This document shows, piece by piece, positions 1-7,503 of a stretch of DNA of 64,000 bases (positions are counted from its first letter, which is position 1; each line of letters opens with the position of its first letter). The stretch comes from a virus: the IMG/VR virus record IMGVR_UViG_3300036770_006434, positions 1-64,000 of that record. The stretch is one strand, 5' to 3'. A model generated the notes under the pieces. That model was not told the origin of the DNA. It made no database searches and worked only from the letters and a program-made list of their open reading frames with translations. The translations under genes and the position numbers were made by a program.

Positions 1-153
1 CTTATTCCGCAGATTAGCCTCCAGATTAGTCTCCAGATTAATCCACAGATTAGTCCGCAGATTAGTCCGCAGATTAGTCTCCAGCTTATTCCGCAGATTA
101 GCCTCCAGATTAGTCTCCAGATTAGTCCGCAGATTAGTCCACAGATTAGTCTC
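1..153. repeat. 12-bp tandem repeat, about 13 units
   Basis: Units of the type CAGATTAGTCYN are repeated in frame and encode the four-residue repeat of the overlapping gene. A higher-order period of 84 bp (seven units) is visible because the variant unit starting CTTATTCCG occurs at 1 and again at 85. The array continues beyond the left edge. Confidence 0.9.
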
Positions 154-405
154 CTTCAAAATATCGGTTTTCACTCCATTCTTTGGATCATTCAAAATCG
201 CTCTTACCATTGAGCCTACTGCGGGACCGTCGCACCACCAAAAACGCGGCGCAGGCTTACCAATCAGTTCATACATACGAGTCACCGCTTTTTCTGCCCT
301 TGCGCGATCCGACGGCTCGGTGGAACGACCGATTTTGAGCCATTTTCCACGGTATTCAATCAAGGCCTGCTCCTGATCGGGGGTGAGTGAGTTGATTTTT
401 TTCAT
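1..405 (-). CDS. DUF6745-like protein with 4-residue repeats (3' end off window)
   Basis: The reading frame starts at an ATG at 405 and runs off the left edge with no stop. The N-terminus (MKKINSLTPDQEQALIEYR, then KWLKIGRSTEPSDRARAEKAV and PRFWWCDGPAVGSMV) matches what I recall of DUF6745 proteins, whose function is unknown. From about residue 85 it becomes a tandem array of four-residue units of the type E/R/W-T-N-L, a feature also common in that family. A promoter with a TAGGGT inverted repeat lies directly upstream. Family assignment is from memory of motifs. Confidence 0.7.
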   Translation of the reverse strand, partial: MKKINSLTPDQEQALIEYRGKWLKIGRSTEPSDRARAEKAVTRMYELIGKPAPRFWWCDGPAVGSMVRAILNDPKNGVKTDILKETNLWTNLRTNLETNLEANLRNKLETNLRTNLRTNLWINLETNLEANLRNK

Positions 406-416
406 ACTATTTTAAA

Positions 417-463
417 ATCTTAGCGCAGTTTTTGCGGTTTGTCTAGTAGGGTAAACACCCTAC
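417..463 (-). promoter_or_regulatory. Promoter plus TAGGGT inverted repeat
   Basis: Minus strand: -35 TAGACA (440-445), 17-bp spacer, -10 TAAGAT (417-422), 11 bp before the ATG at 405. An inverted repeat GTAGGGT/ACCCTAC (446-463) abuts the -35. The same arrangement recurs at four other promoters. Confidence 0.65.
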
Positions 464-464
464 T

Positions 465-683
465 CTAGCCTCCAACCAGTTCCCACCCCGTCCCGCGCAG
501 GGAATCGGCGTTATGCCGGGTTAGGCAATCCGGGCAGATGCCGCCCCGGACGTTGCGACCCTCGGATTCCAACACATTCATGGTGGCCCTCCCCTTGTCT
601 GTTCCCTCACACCACAGACACACTTGCGCGGCGTCATAAGGCGTGCGGCCGGGGGAATAGAGACATTTCGGGCGGCGGGACAT
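465..683 (-). CDS. Small zinc-ribbon-like protein
   Basis: 72 aa. Two CxxC pairs (CLWC around residue 23 and CPDC around residue 51) suggest a structural zinc site. No family recognised. The stop codon is followed at once by the inverted repeat at 446-463. Confidence 0.65.
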   Translation of the reverse strand: MSRRPKCLYSPGRTPYDAAQVCLWCEGTDKGRATMNVLESEGRNVRGGICPDCLTRHNADSLRGTGWELVGG

Positions 684-697
684 GGGAAAATGGGGAG

Positions 698-934
698 TTA
701 ACCGGCCAAAATCTCCTCAATCGTGCGGCCTCCGGGGTTATCGCCATAAGGGATGCAGTCAGCGTCCCACAGGTCCTTCAGATCGGCCGCAGACTCGATT
801 TGCTCCGATACCACTGCGACAGGGTCGCTATCGTCTTCATGGCGCGCGATATAGGGCGCTTGCCGCTCGGCGTCACGCTTGTTTTCCGCAAGGATGACGA
901 CGTTGTAAGTGACTTCGACGTTGTAGAGTTGCAT
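698..934 (-). CDS. Hypothetical protein, 78 aa
   Basis: Start placed at ATG 934 (MQLYNVEVTYNVVILAENKRD), because the longer frame overlaps the upstream gene. It looks like a short alpha/beta domain beginning with a beta strand and then an acidic helix. Family unknown. Confidence 0.65.
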   Translation of the reverse strand: MQLYNVEVTYNVVILAENKRDAERQAPYIARHEDDSDPVAVVSEQIESAADLKDLWDADCIPYGDNPGGRTIEEILAG

Positions 935-939
935 GGGTG

Positions 940-1308
940 TTAATTTTGGGGGGTTTCGCCTTTCGCGGCTTCCGTCAGATTCTTCAATCTCCATTCCAGA
1001 ATGGCTGCATCCTCAAGCGCGTGCCTGACAGTGATTTCTGCAAAGCGGTTATCGCTATAGATAGCGTCCGTCAAAGCGGCGCGCAAGTCGGCGACTGCCA
1101 ACTCGATGGATTGATGGGCTTTAATCAGGTTTTCGGGATTCATATGTTTTGTGATTTTATCAGCGCGGGCCTCCGACTCCAGATCGCCCCGCTGCTTGGC
1201 ACCATAACCGTTCATGCGCCCGTCGGATTCCTCAACGGCTTTGAGCGCCGCAGAGACGACGGGCAGGCTACGGGAATCCAAGGGCGGGAAATGGGTATGC
1301 TGCTTCAT
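940..1308 (-). CDS. Hypothetical protein, 122 aa
   Basis: Mostly helical and charged. No motif recognised. A good promoter (1319-1347) sits 10 bp upstream of the ATG, and there is no Shine-Dalgarno sequence. Confidence 0.65.
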   Translation of the reverse strand: MKQHTHFPPLDSRSLPVVSAALKAVEESDGRMNGYGAKQRGDLESEARADKITKHMNPENLIKAHQSIELAVADLRAALTDAIYSDNRFAEITVRHALEDAAILEWRLKNLTEAAKGETPQN

Positions 1309-1318
1309 GGTGATGGGA

Positions 1319-1347
1319 AGGTAACAGCAGCTACTCCCTCAAGTCAA
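1319..1347 (-). promoter_or_regulatory. Promoter for the gene starting at 1308
   Basis: TTGACT (1342-1347), 17-bp spacer, TTACCT (1319-1324); 10 bp to the ATG, so the predicted transcript leader is only a few bases. Confidence 0.7.
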
Positions 1348-1875
1348 GCGTTTATTCGCGCGGGAAAGGACAGACTCCACGAAGTCAATCGCCTCGTCGG
1401 ACGTTTCCCGTTTGCGGCGCAAGGCAGTCAAACGGTTCTCGTATAGCATCTTCTGCGTTTGGCGCGCCCAGATGTTGAGCGCCTTTTCGGAATACTCCCA
1501 GACCATAACCTCCCAGCCGTGCTTATCGGTTTCAATGCGATAGGTGTCCGCTACACCGTAGGGAATAAGCACGGAATGGGAGCGGGACCAAGTCTCGTGC
1601 TCCATATGGGCTTCATCGGTATAGTAGCCCCCCACACTAAACTCAACGCAAAAGCCATTACTTCCGTTATAGCCGTCCTTCAGTGCGTAAGACATGGCAC
1701 AGACACTATACGTTACCTCATGCATGCGGGGCACATACAGAGTGCCATCCTTGATGCGAACCTCCAAAGCACGGGCCAGATTGGAGCGCGAAAAGAGCGC
1801 GTTCAACCGCGACTGTTCGGCGAGAAAAGTGGCGATGGAGAAGGTAGGGCTAGAGGTGGAAGAGCGCGGTTTCAT
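1339..1875 (-). CDS. Hypothetical protein, 178 aa
   Basis: Start chosen at ATG 1875 (MKPRSSTSSPTFSIATFLAEQ), which avoids the overlap made by the longer frame. Aromatic-rich beta segments in the middle (YVPRMHEVTYSV, FCVEFSVGGYYTD) and a basic helical C-terminus. No family recognised. Confidence 0.65.
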   Translation of the reverse strand: MKPRSSTSSPTFSIATFLAEQSRLNALFSRSNLARALEVRIKDGTLYVPRMHEVTYSVCAMSYALKDGYNGSNGFCVEFSVGGYYTDEAHMEHETWSRSHSVLIPYGVADTYRIETDKHGWEVMVWEYSEKALNIWARQTQKMLYENRLTALRRKRETSDEAIDFVESVLSRANKRLT

Positions 1876-1891
1876 GATGGGGCACTTCCTC

Positions 1892-2101
1892 TCAACCGTT
1901 AAAGGGTTGCAGGTTGCCGTGATGAACGCCATGCTTGCCGTCCGCGAACTTGACCAGCGGGATAGTGCGCTCAAACAGATCGTCATTGGACATCCCACCG
2001 GTATAGGCGAGGCGGACGTTATAGGTCACGCCAATGACGTGTCCGACTCTTTTGTCTTCGGTAATGACCATGCGGCCATAGGTGCATTCGTGCAGTTTCA
2101 T
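1892..2101 (-). CDS. Hypothetical protein, 69 aa
   Basis: Short protein, probably beta-rich (GRMVITEDKRVGHVIGVTYNV). Preceded by a clear promoter at 2113-2141. Function unknown. Confidence 0.6.
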   Translation of the reverse strand: MKLHECTYGRMVITEDKRVGHVIGVTYNVRLAYTGGMSNDDLFERTIPLVKFADGKHGVHHGNLQPFNG

Positions 2102-2112
2102 GATGGAACAGA

Positions 2113-2141
2113 AGGTAACACAGTGTCTGTGGTCAAGTCAA
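2113..2141 (-). promoter_or_regulatory. Promoter for the gene starting at 2101
   Basis: TTGACT (2136-2141), 17-bp spacer, TTACCT (2113-2118), 11 bp to the ATG. Confidence 0.7.
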
Positions 2142-2147
2142 GGCTCT

Positions 2148-2354
2148 TTATTCACAATCTGAAAAGGCGTGGGCATGTTTGGCGGCAAGGTCCGGTCGCT
2201 CCCGTTGCATCCGCCTAAAGCGCCGAATCGTTGGTATACAGCGCCCCTGCTTGGACTGTTGGTGCCAAAAGCGGTCTATTGGGGTTGAAAACCGAGCCCA
2301 GCAGACAGGGCAGGTTATCAGCTCTTTGTCATACCAAGGCATTGCTTGGGTCAA
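2148..2354 (-). CDS. Small zinc-finger-like protein, 68 aa
   Basis: CPVC followed by a His and a later Cys (RFWHQQSKQGRC) resembles a compact zinc finger, with a basic segment after it. The ATG overlaps the stop of the upstream gene as ATGA, suggesting translational coupling. Confidence 0.6.
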   Translation of the reverse strand: MTQAMPWYDKELITCPVCWARFSTPIDRFWHQQSKQGRCIPTIRRFRRMQRERPDLAAKHAHAFSDCE

Positions 2355-2728
2355 TGGGTTTCTGCTCCCCCTACCTCTTTCACCGCTTCGGCCAACGTCA
2401 CTTTCCGGCCGTCCGGGGATTCCAGCATCGGCGGGGTCCTATGCCCGTATGCACCCCGGAAATCAAATTCGGCATCCCAGCCGGCCACAAACAGGGCGCG
2501 CCATTGAGTCGCGCGCGTCGGGGAGAGCACATACCCGGATTGCCGTGACCAGCGTGCATTGAGGGCGTCAAGCAAACGGTGGGCGACACCTTTGAAGCCG
2601 TCGGAGTTTTCTCGGGTCAGATCAATGGACATCTTCCCCTTGGCGCGTGCCGGGGAGCACTGAAACGTAACCCCGCGCGCAGTGCCGGAGTAGGAGAGGT
2701 GGGCTAATGGGTGGGTGTAGGAGGTCAT
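2351..2728 (-). CDS. Hypothetical protein, 125 aa
   Basis: ATG at 2728 is preferred over an in-frame TTG at 2734. No recognisable domain. Coupled by overlap to the downstream zinc-finger-like gene. Confidence 0.6.
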   Translation of the reverse strand: MTSYTHPLAHLSYSGTARGVTFQCSPARAKGKMSIDLTRENSDGFKGVAHRLLDALNARWSRQSGYVLSPTRATQWRALFVAGWDAEFDFRGAYGHRTPPMLESPDGRKVTLAEAVKEVGGAETH

Positions 2729-2730
2729 GT

Positions 2731-2931
2731 TCAAGTGTCGGCCGAAAGAAATTTCGGTATTTCATCGTTTTCAGCCAAATCGTCAAGATACCCATACCCT
2801 TGGATATACCAAGTCCCTTTTCCGGGCTCAAAATATACAGCGCAGCCACCGATTTCACCATCACGAAAGCCGCATATAGACCGCACTTTATTTGAAGCCA
2901 TTTCGTAGGCACGTAATTGTCGTTTGTTCAT
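2731..2931 (-). CDS. Hypothetical protein, 66 aa
   Basis: Small, with a Gly/aromatic-rich centre (GGCAVYFEPGKGTWYIQGYGY) resembling a small beta sheet. The promoter lies 7 bp upstream, so the mRNA is predicted to be leaderless. Confidence 0.65.
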   Translation of the reverse strand: MNKRQLRAYEMASNKVRSICGFRDGEIGGCAVYFEPGKGTWYIQGYGYLDDLAENDEIPKFLSADT

Positions 2932-2938
2932 GTTTTAT

Positions 2939-2984
2939 AGCTTAGCACATCCCGGTCACTTTGTCCAGTAGGGAGAAGACCCTA
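2939..2984 (-). promoter_or_regulatory. Promoter plus TAGGGT inverted repeat
   Basis: TGGACA (2962-2967), 17-bp spacer, TAAGCT (2939-2944), 7 bp to the ATG at 2931. Inverted repeat TAGGG/CCCTA at 2969-2984 abuts the -35. Confidence 0.65.
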
Positions 2985-2996
2985 TTCTTGCGTCCT

Positions 2997-3296
2997 TCAG
3001 GCGAAAGCCTCCCCCGCCCATTTGCCACCCACCCCGTTAGCAGCCTGTTTGGTGGCCATCCATTGGTGGTAAACCTCGCGGGAGCCCCAACAGTTGGCCG
3101 GCATCTCATTGTAAACGTATTGCAGAATAGCCCCGATAGCGGCCCTATTCTCGTTATCGGCGCGGTCGTAGGTTCCGAACAGATCGTTGCACAGCACGGC
3201 GCGCAGAAAGGAGCCGGTAGGAACCCCGAAGTCTGCGTAACGGCGTAGGGATTCAAGCGTGCGGGGCGGGATGGTGATGCTGTAGTCAGTTTTCAT
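2997..3296 (-). CDS. Hypothetical protein, 99 aa
   Basis: Helical. The opening segment (MKTDYSITIPPRTLESLRRYADF) is reminiscent of a ribbon-helix-helix type N-terminus, but I cannot confirm a family. Its ATG overlaps the upstream stop. Confidence 0.6.
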   Translation of the reverse strand: MKTDYSITIPPRTLESLRRYADFGVPTGSFLRAVLCNDLFGTYDRADNENRAAIGAILQYVYNEMPANCWGSREVYHQWMATKQAANGVGGKWAGEAFA

Positions 3297-3493
3297 AGAT
3301 TCGTTGATGTGCCGGTGTCCGGCGAATGAAACGCGCTGTGCCCCGTGCAGTTCGTCCCATGATCGAAACGGGTGCGCTTATTGAAGAGCGGGCAATACCC
3401 CATGTTTGCCATGTCGGGACGGTAGTCCTTCTCTGGCTCCCATAGATTGCAGGTCTGGCAGATTTTGCCGCTATGAGGGGATTCAGATGTCAT
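3293..3493 (-). CDS. Cys-rich small protein, 66 aa
   Basis: Start at ATG 3493. Five cysteines (CQTC, then YCPLF, then NCTGH) suggest a zinc-binding miniprotein. A promoter (3503-3531) lies 9 bp upstream. Confidence 0.65.
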   Translation of the reverse strand: MTSESPHSGKICQTCNLWEPEKDYRPDMANMGYCPLFNKRTRFDHGTNCTGHSAFHSPDTGTSTNL

Positions 3494-3502
3494 GTTGGAG
3501 GG

Positions 3503-3531
3503 AGGGTAGCGGACGGCCTCACAAAAGTCAA
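3503..3531 (-). promoter_or_regulatory. Promoter for the gene starting at 3493
   Basis: TTGACT (3526-3531), 17-bp spacer, TACCCT (3503-3508), 9 bp to the ATG. Confidence 0.7.
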
Positions 3532-3740
3532 CGCTTTTCCAGCACTCTATCAATATATTTTGTCGCATCCTTCCGGTCCGGCAGGTGCATTCTACAGAAG
3601 AGAAGGCACTCCACCAGTTCGGCATTCTCCCGATTGAGTTCGTCCATATGGTCAATAGCATTGGACATGGCCTTTTCCAGCGCACGCATGGTCAGCATGT
3701 GGGCCAAGCGTGAGGGTCCTCGGCGGCGGCGGGGGCTCAT
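3528..3740 (-). CDS. Hypothetical helical protein, 70 aa
   Basis: Start at ATG 3740. Basic N-terminus (MSPRRRRGPSRL) followed by an amphipathic helix ending DELNRENAELVE, a possible short coiled coil. Confidence 0.55.
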   Translation of the reverse strand: MSPRRRRGPSRLAHMLTMRALEKAMSNAIDHMDELNRENAELVECLLFCRMHLPDRKDATKYIDRVLEKR

Positions 3741-3742
3741 TG

Positions 3743-4114
3743 TCAATCTTTTTTTGGCAGACACGGGGAGTCCTCCGGGACAATGGGTGTGCATCCCCCG
3801 TCGTTACGCTCCGGGTCAATCCACCCGCCCGCGCGCAGGGCGTTTTTGTCCCCGAACGTGGCAATGAGAGTGTAAGTGTCGGGGTCTTGTCCGTCGGGCG
3901 TGTGCCACGCGGGGTGGTAGCTAACGTGCTTTTCGAGGACGAGGGCGACCGTCTCGCCGTTATGGTCCCCGATGGAACCATAGCGCAGGGCCTCCTCTTG
4001 GGTGTCCCCGTGATGCACGTCAAACGCGTCGCCGTCCGAATTGATGTGGCGCAGCTCGTATTCGGTCAATTTCAGGGTGCCGTCTTTGAGGATTCTTTCG
4101 GTTTTGGAGGGCAT
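3743..4114 (-). CDS. Hypothetical protein, 123 aa
   Basis: Acidic, mixed alpha/beta protein. No recognised motif. Confidence 0.6.
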   Translation of the reverse strand: MPSKTERILKDGTLKLTEYELRHINSDGDAFDVHHGDTQEEALRYGSIGDHNGETVALVLEKHVSYHPAWHTPDGQDPDTYTLIATFGDKNALRAGGWIDPERNDGGCTPIVPEDSPCLPKKD

Positions 4115-4170
4115 AGTGTGGCTAGAATAGCAGGTTTAATCGGCGGTGGCAATAGGGTGTATTACCTAGG

Positions 4171-4392
4171 TCACTTGGGCCAAGCACTGTTGTCTGCCAT
4201 CCGCGCCGCTATGGCCTCGCGCACCGTGGCATACCCGCTGGTAGTGTTCCGGCAGAGGAAGACGCAGTGATTGACGTTGGGGTGGTCGGAAGGCAACTGG
4301 AGTTTCCATTCGTAGTGCGCGCCCTGTTTGTCCAGCCAGTCAAGCATGGCGGTGTCGGAGGGGGGAGTAGAAGCGGAGGTTTTGGCTTTCAT
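4171..4392 (-). CDS. Hypothetical protein, 73 aa
   Basis: Contains AMLDWLDKQ and a C-terminal TVREAIAARM helix, a pattern I associate with small phage proteins of unknown function. Promoter with inverted repeat directly upstream. Confidence 0.65.
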   Translation of the reverse strand: MKAKTSASTPPSDTAMLDWLDKQGAHYEWKLQLPSDHPNVNHCVFLCRNTTSGYATVREAIAARMADNSAWPK

Positions 4393-4402
4393 GTGTAGTT
4401 GA

Positions 4403-4447
4403 AGGATAGCACATCCCAGTGATGCGCGCCATAGGGAGTTTACCCTA
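4403..4447 (-). promoter_or_regulatory. Promoter plus TAGGGT-type inverted repeat
   Basis: Weak -35 TGGCGC (4426-4431), 17-bp spacer, -10 TATCCT (4403-4408), 10 bp to the ATG at 4392. Inverted repeat TAGGG/CCCTA spans 4432-4447. Confidence 0.6.
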
Positions 4448-4449
4448 TT

Positions 4450-4689
4450 CTAGCGAGCGCAGGGAGGTGTTGGGTGCCCCAGTTCGGAGGCCAACCGGGG
4501 GATGCGCACCTTGAGTTTGGCTATTTTACCTAGGAGGCTGCCGCAACGATGGGTCACCGAAGCCGGAACTCCACCAGTCTCGTGGTCGTATTGAATGCGC
4601 CAAAATGCATACTGGGCCTCCGCGGCGGCCAATTCCTCGGTTGCCCGGTGATAGGCGCGGGTTTTGAGATAGCGGAAGATGGGGTTCAT
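4450..4689 (-). CDS. Hypothetical basic protein, 79 aa
   Basis: Two helices with an Ala/Glu-rich centre (ATEELAAAEAQYAFWRIQYDHE). The stop codon lies beside the inverted repeat of the next promoter. Confidence 0.6.
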   Translation of the reverse strand: MNPIFRYLKTRAYHRATEELAAAEAQYAFWRIQYDHETGGVPASVTHRCGSLLGKIAKLKVRIPRLASELGHPTPPCAR

Positions 4690-4704
4690 GACTGGGTATG
4701 GTGG

Positions 4705-4995
4705 TTAAGGATTCGGCACATAGTCCCCGCGCTCTTCGTGCCCGCAGTCGGCGCAGCGCCTATAGTCGGGCCAATGCTTGGGGTAGTGAACTACGGGTTT
4801 CATCTTATGGGGCACCCCATTGAGGCACGGTGCAGGGTAGGCGGTGTAATAAAAGGATACCTGTGTGGTAAAGACGAAATGGCGCTCGCACTTGCCGCAC
4901 TGCTGCTCGTGCAGCTTGTCCTCCTCGTAACCGTAACCATCATCGTGGTTTATCTCCTGCGGCGCGCCGCAATAGGGGCAGTCTACATCGTTCAT
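4705..4995 (-). CDS. Zinc-ribbon protein, 96 aa
   Basis: Three CxxC knuckles: CPYC near the start, CGKC in the middle, CADC near the end. The arrangement is common in small phage zinc-ribbon proteins. Function unknown. Confidence 0.7.
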   Translation of the reverse strand: MNDVDCPYCGAPQEINHDDGYGYEEDKLHEQQCGKCERHFVFTTQVSFYYTAYPAPCLNGVPHKMKPVVHYPKHWPDYRRCADCGHEERGDYVPNP

Positions 4996-5420
4996 TGCGC
5001 TCCCCCATTGCTCACAGGGTTCGCAGCCCCCATGCCTCCGTCGTTACCTGCGGGAGAGCCCCCCGTTACCGTTGACACGGCGGGGATACCTTGAGAGACT
5101 GGGGGCTGCGAAAGTTTAGTGAACCAAGCTATGTCGAACGCTCCCATAGCCTGCGCCGGGGAATCCCCCGAACCGGCGACCCCGTCTTGGAGGTTATCCC
5201 CGTAGAGGGCAATCCACTTGTTGCCGTCAATGGAGAGTTTAGGCCTCATCATGACGCTGGGACGCTCGTATTCAGAGGTAGCTTGAGCGATACTGGACGC
5301 AGCTCGGGCCATGTAGTGCTCGATCCCGGCGTTGCGGAAAGCGGTAAGGACTGCCTCGCCGATGTCACCGTTGGATAGGCGACTGCGGATGGCGTCGTAG
5401 ATGGGTTGGTAGGTGTCCAT
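4992..5420 (-). CDS. Hypothetical protein, 142 aa
   Basis: Contains a conserved-looking central segment (KLSIDGNKWIALYGDNLQDGVAGSGDSPAQAM) with a low-complexity Gly/Pro-rich tail. Pattern is like other phage proteins of unknown role. Stop overlaps the next start. Confidence 0.65.
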   Translation of the reverse strand: MDTYQPIYDAIRSRLSNGDIGEAVLTAFRNAGIEHYMARAASSIAQATSEYERPSVMMRPKLSIDGNKWIALYGDNLQDGVAGSGDSPAQAMGAFDIAWFTKLSQPPVSQGIPAVSTVTGGSPAGNDGGMGAANPVSNGGAQ

Positions 5421-5434
5421 AGGGTAGGTGGTTG

Positions 5435-5683
5435 CTAGTGTTTTGCCGCAAATTTCATGCGGTCATACTCTTCCCAGTCCACAAGTGTTTCACGCTCTAA
5501 GATTTCAGTCTTCTTTACCCCTCCTCGGTATTGGGCTGTAAACGAAACAACCAGCGCGTGTTGGACTTCGTTACCCTCAAAGAAGGTGCCGTCATTGAAA
5601 TCGGTGCGGATTCTATTGATCCACTCTCGCGTCGGGTATTGCGGAGGGGGAGCGTTTGTCGCCGTGAGTTCGGACGTTTTCAT
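5435..5683 (-). CDS. Hypothetical protein, 82 aa
   Basis: Contains alternating polar and hydrophobic strands (HALVVSFTAQYRGGVKK). No family recognised. Confidence 0.6.
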   Translation of the reverse strand: MKTSELTATNAPPPQYPTREWINRIRTDFNDGTFFEGNEVQHALVVSFTAQYRGGVKKTEILERETLVDWEEYDRMKFAAKH

Positions 5684-5713
5684 GGATATGGTTTGATGGC
5701 GTAACGTGGGGGT

Positions 5714-5797
5714 CTACTCCTCACCGTTATCGTCTCTTCCGAAGATAGCGCAGATTATAACCAGAATCAAGCACAAAAACAGGGTGAAGGCGGCCAT
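5714..5797 (-). CDS. 27-aa single-TM miniprotein
   Basis: ATG at 5797, TAG at 5714. Almost entirely one hydrophobic segment (FTLFLCLILVIICAIF) with a short charged tail. It fits exactly between its neighbours, whose stop is at 5798, which supports it as real. Confidence 0.55.
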   Translation of the reverse strand: MAAFTLFLCLILVIICAIFGRDDNGEE

Positions 5798-6025
5798 TCA
5801 GGAGGTTGCTCCTTTGCAGTGCAGATACCCAGAGCGCGGCATTCCCTCGGCCATTTCCCAAAACAATGACTCGGTCAGGGTATCGGCTTCCAGTCGAAGC
5901 GCGGTCACAGTGTCCTCCACCTCATAAACGGACGGTCCCGTGCGGCGGCCGGGGGATAGCAGGTATGCAATCTGCTCTCTCAGGGCGGCAATCTTCTCGC
6001 GGGTCTCTGTGATGGGGAGGGCCAT
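5798..6025 (-). CDS. Hypothetical helical protein, 75 aa
   Basis: N-terminal helix TREKIAALREQIAYLL suggests a short coiled coil. Abuts the miniprotein gene downstream. Confidence 0.65.
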   Translation of the reverse strand: MALPITETREKIAALREQIAYLLSPGRRTGPSVYEVEDTVTALRLEADTLTESLFWEMAEGMPRSGYLHCKGATS

Positions 6026-6061
6026 AATGTGGTAGGTAGAGAGCGGAACCGCTGTTACCTG

Positions 6062-6364
6062 TCAATACAGATTTTCGCTATACAAGGTGCCCGGGCTGCT
6101 GACCTGCTCCCGGATTTGTCCCGTCGCTTCGGCGCGCGCCCACGCGGTTGTGCGGTCAAGGAAGGTGCCCCTGATGTCGATAAACCCCTGTTCGCGCACC
6201 TTGAGGTGGTAGCCATCGCCGTATATCCGATGGAGGACGGCCCGCATGTCGGGCGAAAAATGGCGGACCCCGGGGATGATAAGCCCGTCGTCCATCAACA
6301 TAGCGGCGGAGACTATGCGGTCGGGGGATTCTGGGGTGGGGCAATGCTTCATGAGCAATGTCAT
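6062..6364 (-). CDS. Hypothetical protein, 100 aa
   Basis: Start at ATG 6364, overlapping the TGA of the upstream miniprotein gene (ATGA). Contains PDRIVSAAMLMDDGLIIPGVRHFSPDM, a pattern I have seen in phage proteins of unknown function, with a regular beta-alpha alternation. Confidence 0.65.
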   Translation of the reverse strand: MTLLMKHCPTPESPDRIVSAAMLMDDGLIIPGVRHFSPDMRAVLHRIYGDGYHLKVREQGFIDIRGTFLDRTTAWARAEATGQIREQVSSPGTLYSENLY

Positions 6365-6495
6365 CCAAGTGTAACCACCTTGCCACGGAACCCTACGATA
6401 ACAGCGTTCAGCGCGACCCCGGTAGCGAGCACAAGCACGACCGTCCCGGACCAAGTCCAGAACGATGAGAAGATGAATTTTAGGATTTCAAGCAT
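6361..6495 (-). CDS. 44-aa single-TM miniprotein
   Basis: ATG 6495, TGA 6361. One membrane segment (TVVLVLATGVALNAVIVGF) after a short amphipathic N-terminus. Coupled by ATGA to the next gene. Confidence 0.55.
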   Translation of the reverse strand: MLEILKFIFSSFWTWSGTVVLVLATGVALNAVIVGFRGKVVTLG

Positions 6496-6507
6496 AAAAT
6501 AGATTGG

Positions 6508-6666
6508 TCAATCCCCGTCCCCGTCCCCATCTCCGGCCGCCCAGTAAAACAGCGGACCGTCATCGTTGTTTTCGGGACCGTCATCTTCGGAGTCCTGAGT
6601 GTAAGGGTCCATCCCAAGGAATAGACCCATACCGAAACAGAGGGATAGCACAATGGCGGCGACCAT
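6508..6666 (-). CDS. TM miniprotein with acidic tail, 52 aa
   Basis: Start at ATG 6666. N-terminal membrane helix (VAAIVLSLCFGMGLFLGM) then a highly acidic region ending GDGDGDGD. Confidence 0.6.
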   Translation of the reverse strand: MVAAIVLSLCFGMGLFLGMDPYTQDSEDDGPENNDDGPLFYWAAGDGDGDGD

Positions 6667-6667
6667 A

Positions 6668-6952
6668 TCAGGAGGCCAGCTCCTCGAAAATGTGCCAGAC
6701 CAGCGCGCCGCCATTGGCCTGAACGCTGGCAATGTAATGAAGGCAGTCATCATTTTCTATCGCGTGCCCGGTGCCGATAATGCGAATGACCCGACCCCTG
6801 CGGGCGGCAGCGGGATTGACGCGAGCCCACAGATACAGGTCTCCCGCCTGTATTTGGGCCGTCATGATTTTAGCGCCCTCCGGCATAAGGACCTGCTGAC
6901 ATTCGGTCAGGGTCAGGGGGAATTTCCAGATGGTGTGCGGTTGCAATGACAT
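6668..6952 (-). CDS. Hypothetical protein, 94 aa
   Basis: Start at ATG 6952. Beta-rich middle (ARRGRVIRIIGTGHAI) suggests a small barrel. Function unknown. Confidence 0.6.
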   Translation of the reverse strand: MSLQPHTIWKFPLTLTECQQVLMPEGAKIMTAQIQAGDLYLWARVNPAAARRGRVIRIIGTGHAIENDDCLHYIASVQANGGALVWHIFEELAS

Positions 6953-6966
6953 GGTAAAAATGGAGT

Positions 6967-7066
6967 TGGGTGAGGTGGGATTTGAACCCACATTCACGAC
7001 GACTTTTGGAGCCGCCGCTTTGCCTGACTTGGCGTTAAGGGTCCCGGGACATTCCGCCACTCACCC
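6967..7066 (-). tRNA. Isolated tRNA or tRNA-like gene, identity uncertain
   Basis: A 7-bp acceptor stem GGGTGAG/CTCACCC and a canonical T arm (GTGGG, TTCAAAT, CCCAC) are clear. The rest is unusual: a D region with an inserted GTCCC/GGGAC hairpin, then a long GCGGCGGC/GTCGTCGT stem with loop TCCAAAA. If that is the anticodon arm, the anticodon would be CAA (Leu) with C33. No CCA is encoded at the right place. It stands 38 kb from the other tRNAs. Confidence 0.5.
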
Positions 7067-7087
7067 AAAGGATGGAGTCGTAAACAG

Positions 7088-7435
7088 TTAGAGCGTCGGC
7101 TCCCCACGAAGGTCTGCTTCCCGGTCAAACTGCGCGGCGCGGCCCATGAGGTAGGAGAACATAACAGGGCTGTCAATCCGAATGGTTGCCGCAATCACGC
7201 GATTGGAGTTCGCGACGTTGCGGAATGAGGTGGCGAGCAGACCGGAGTCGGCTACATCCATCGCGTCCAGCATACCGTAGAAGTAGAAGAGCAGATTTGT
7301 GGAATTGGCCGTCACCTCAACAGGGATACTCTCCACGGTAGGAGGCGGCAGAGCGGCCGAGGTAACAGGGGCGGTCACAGTCAGGCTGCCGATCAGGGCG
7401 CCCACGAGGAGGATACGATTGAACATGGATTTCAT
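7088..7435 (-). CDS. Secreted or envelope protein, 115 aa
   Basis: Clear signal peptide: basic start, hydrophobic stretch ILLVGALIGSLTVTAPV, small residues before ALPPP. The mature part is mixed and has no recognised domain. Probably exported by the host Sec system. Confidence 0.65.
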   Translation of the reverse strand: MKSMFNRILLVGALIGSLTVTAPVTSAALPPPTVESIPVEVTANSTNLLFYFYGMLDAMDVADSGLLATSFRNVANSNRVIAATIRIDSPVMFSYLMGRAAQFDREADLRGEPTL

Positions 7436-7474
7436 GGTGTGGATATGGTTTTTGTGTTTGATTTAACGGAAAAG

Positions 7475-7503
7475 AGAGTAGCAGAACGGCTGTTGGTTGT
7501 CTA
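7475..7503 (-). promoter_or_regulatory. Promoter upstream of the secreted protein gene
   Basis: TAGACA (7498-7503), 17-bp spacer, TACTCT (7475-7480). The ATG is 39 bp away, longer than the usual gap here. Confidence 0.55.

Noticed and set aside
1-153. Repeats at the left edge as a CRISPR array.
   Set aside because: Period is 12 bp with no spacers and it codes in frame for a tetrapeptide repeat.
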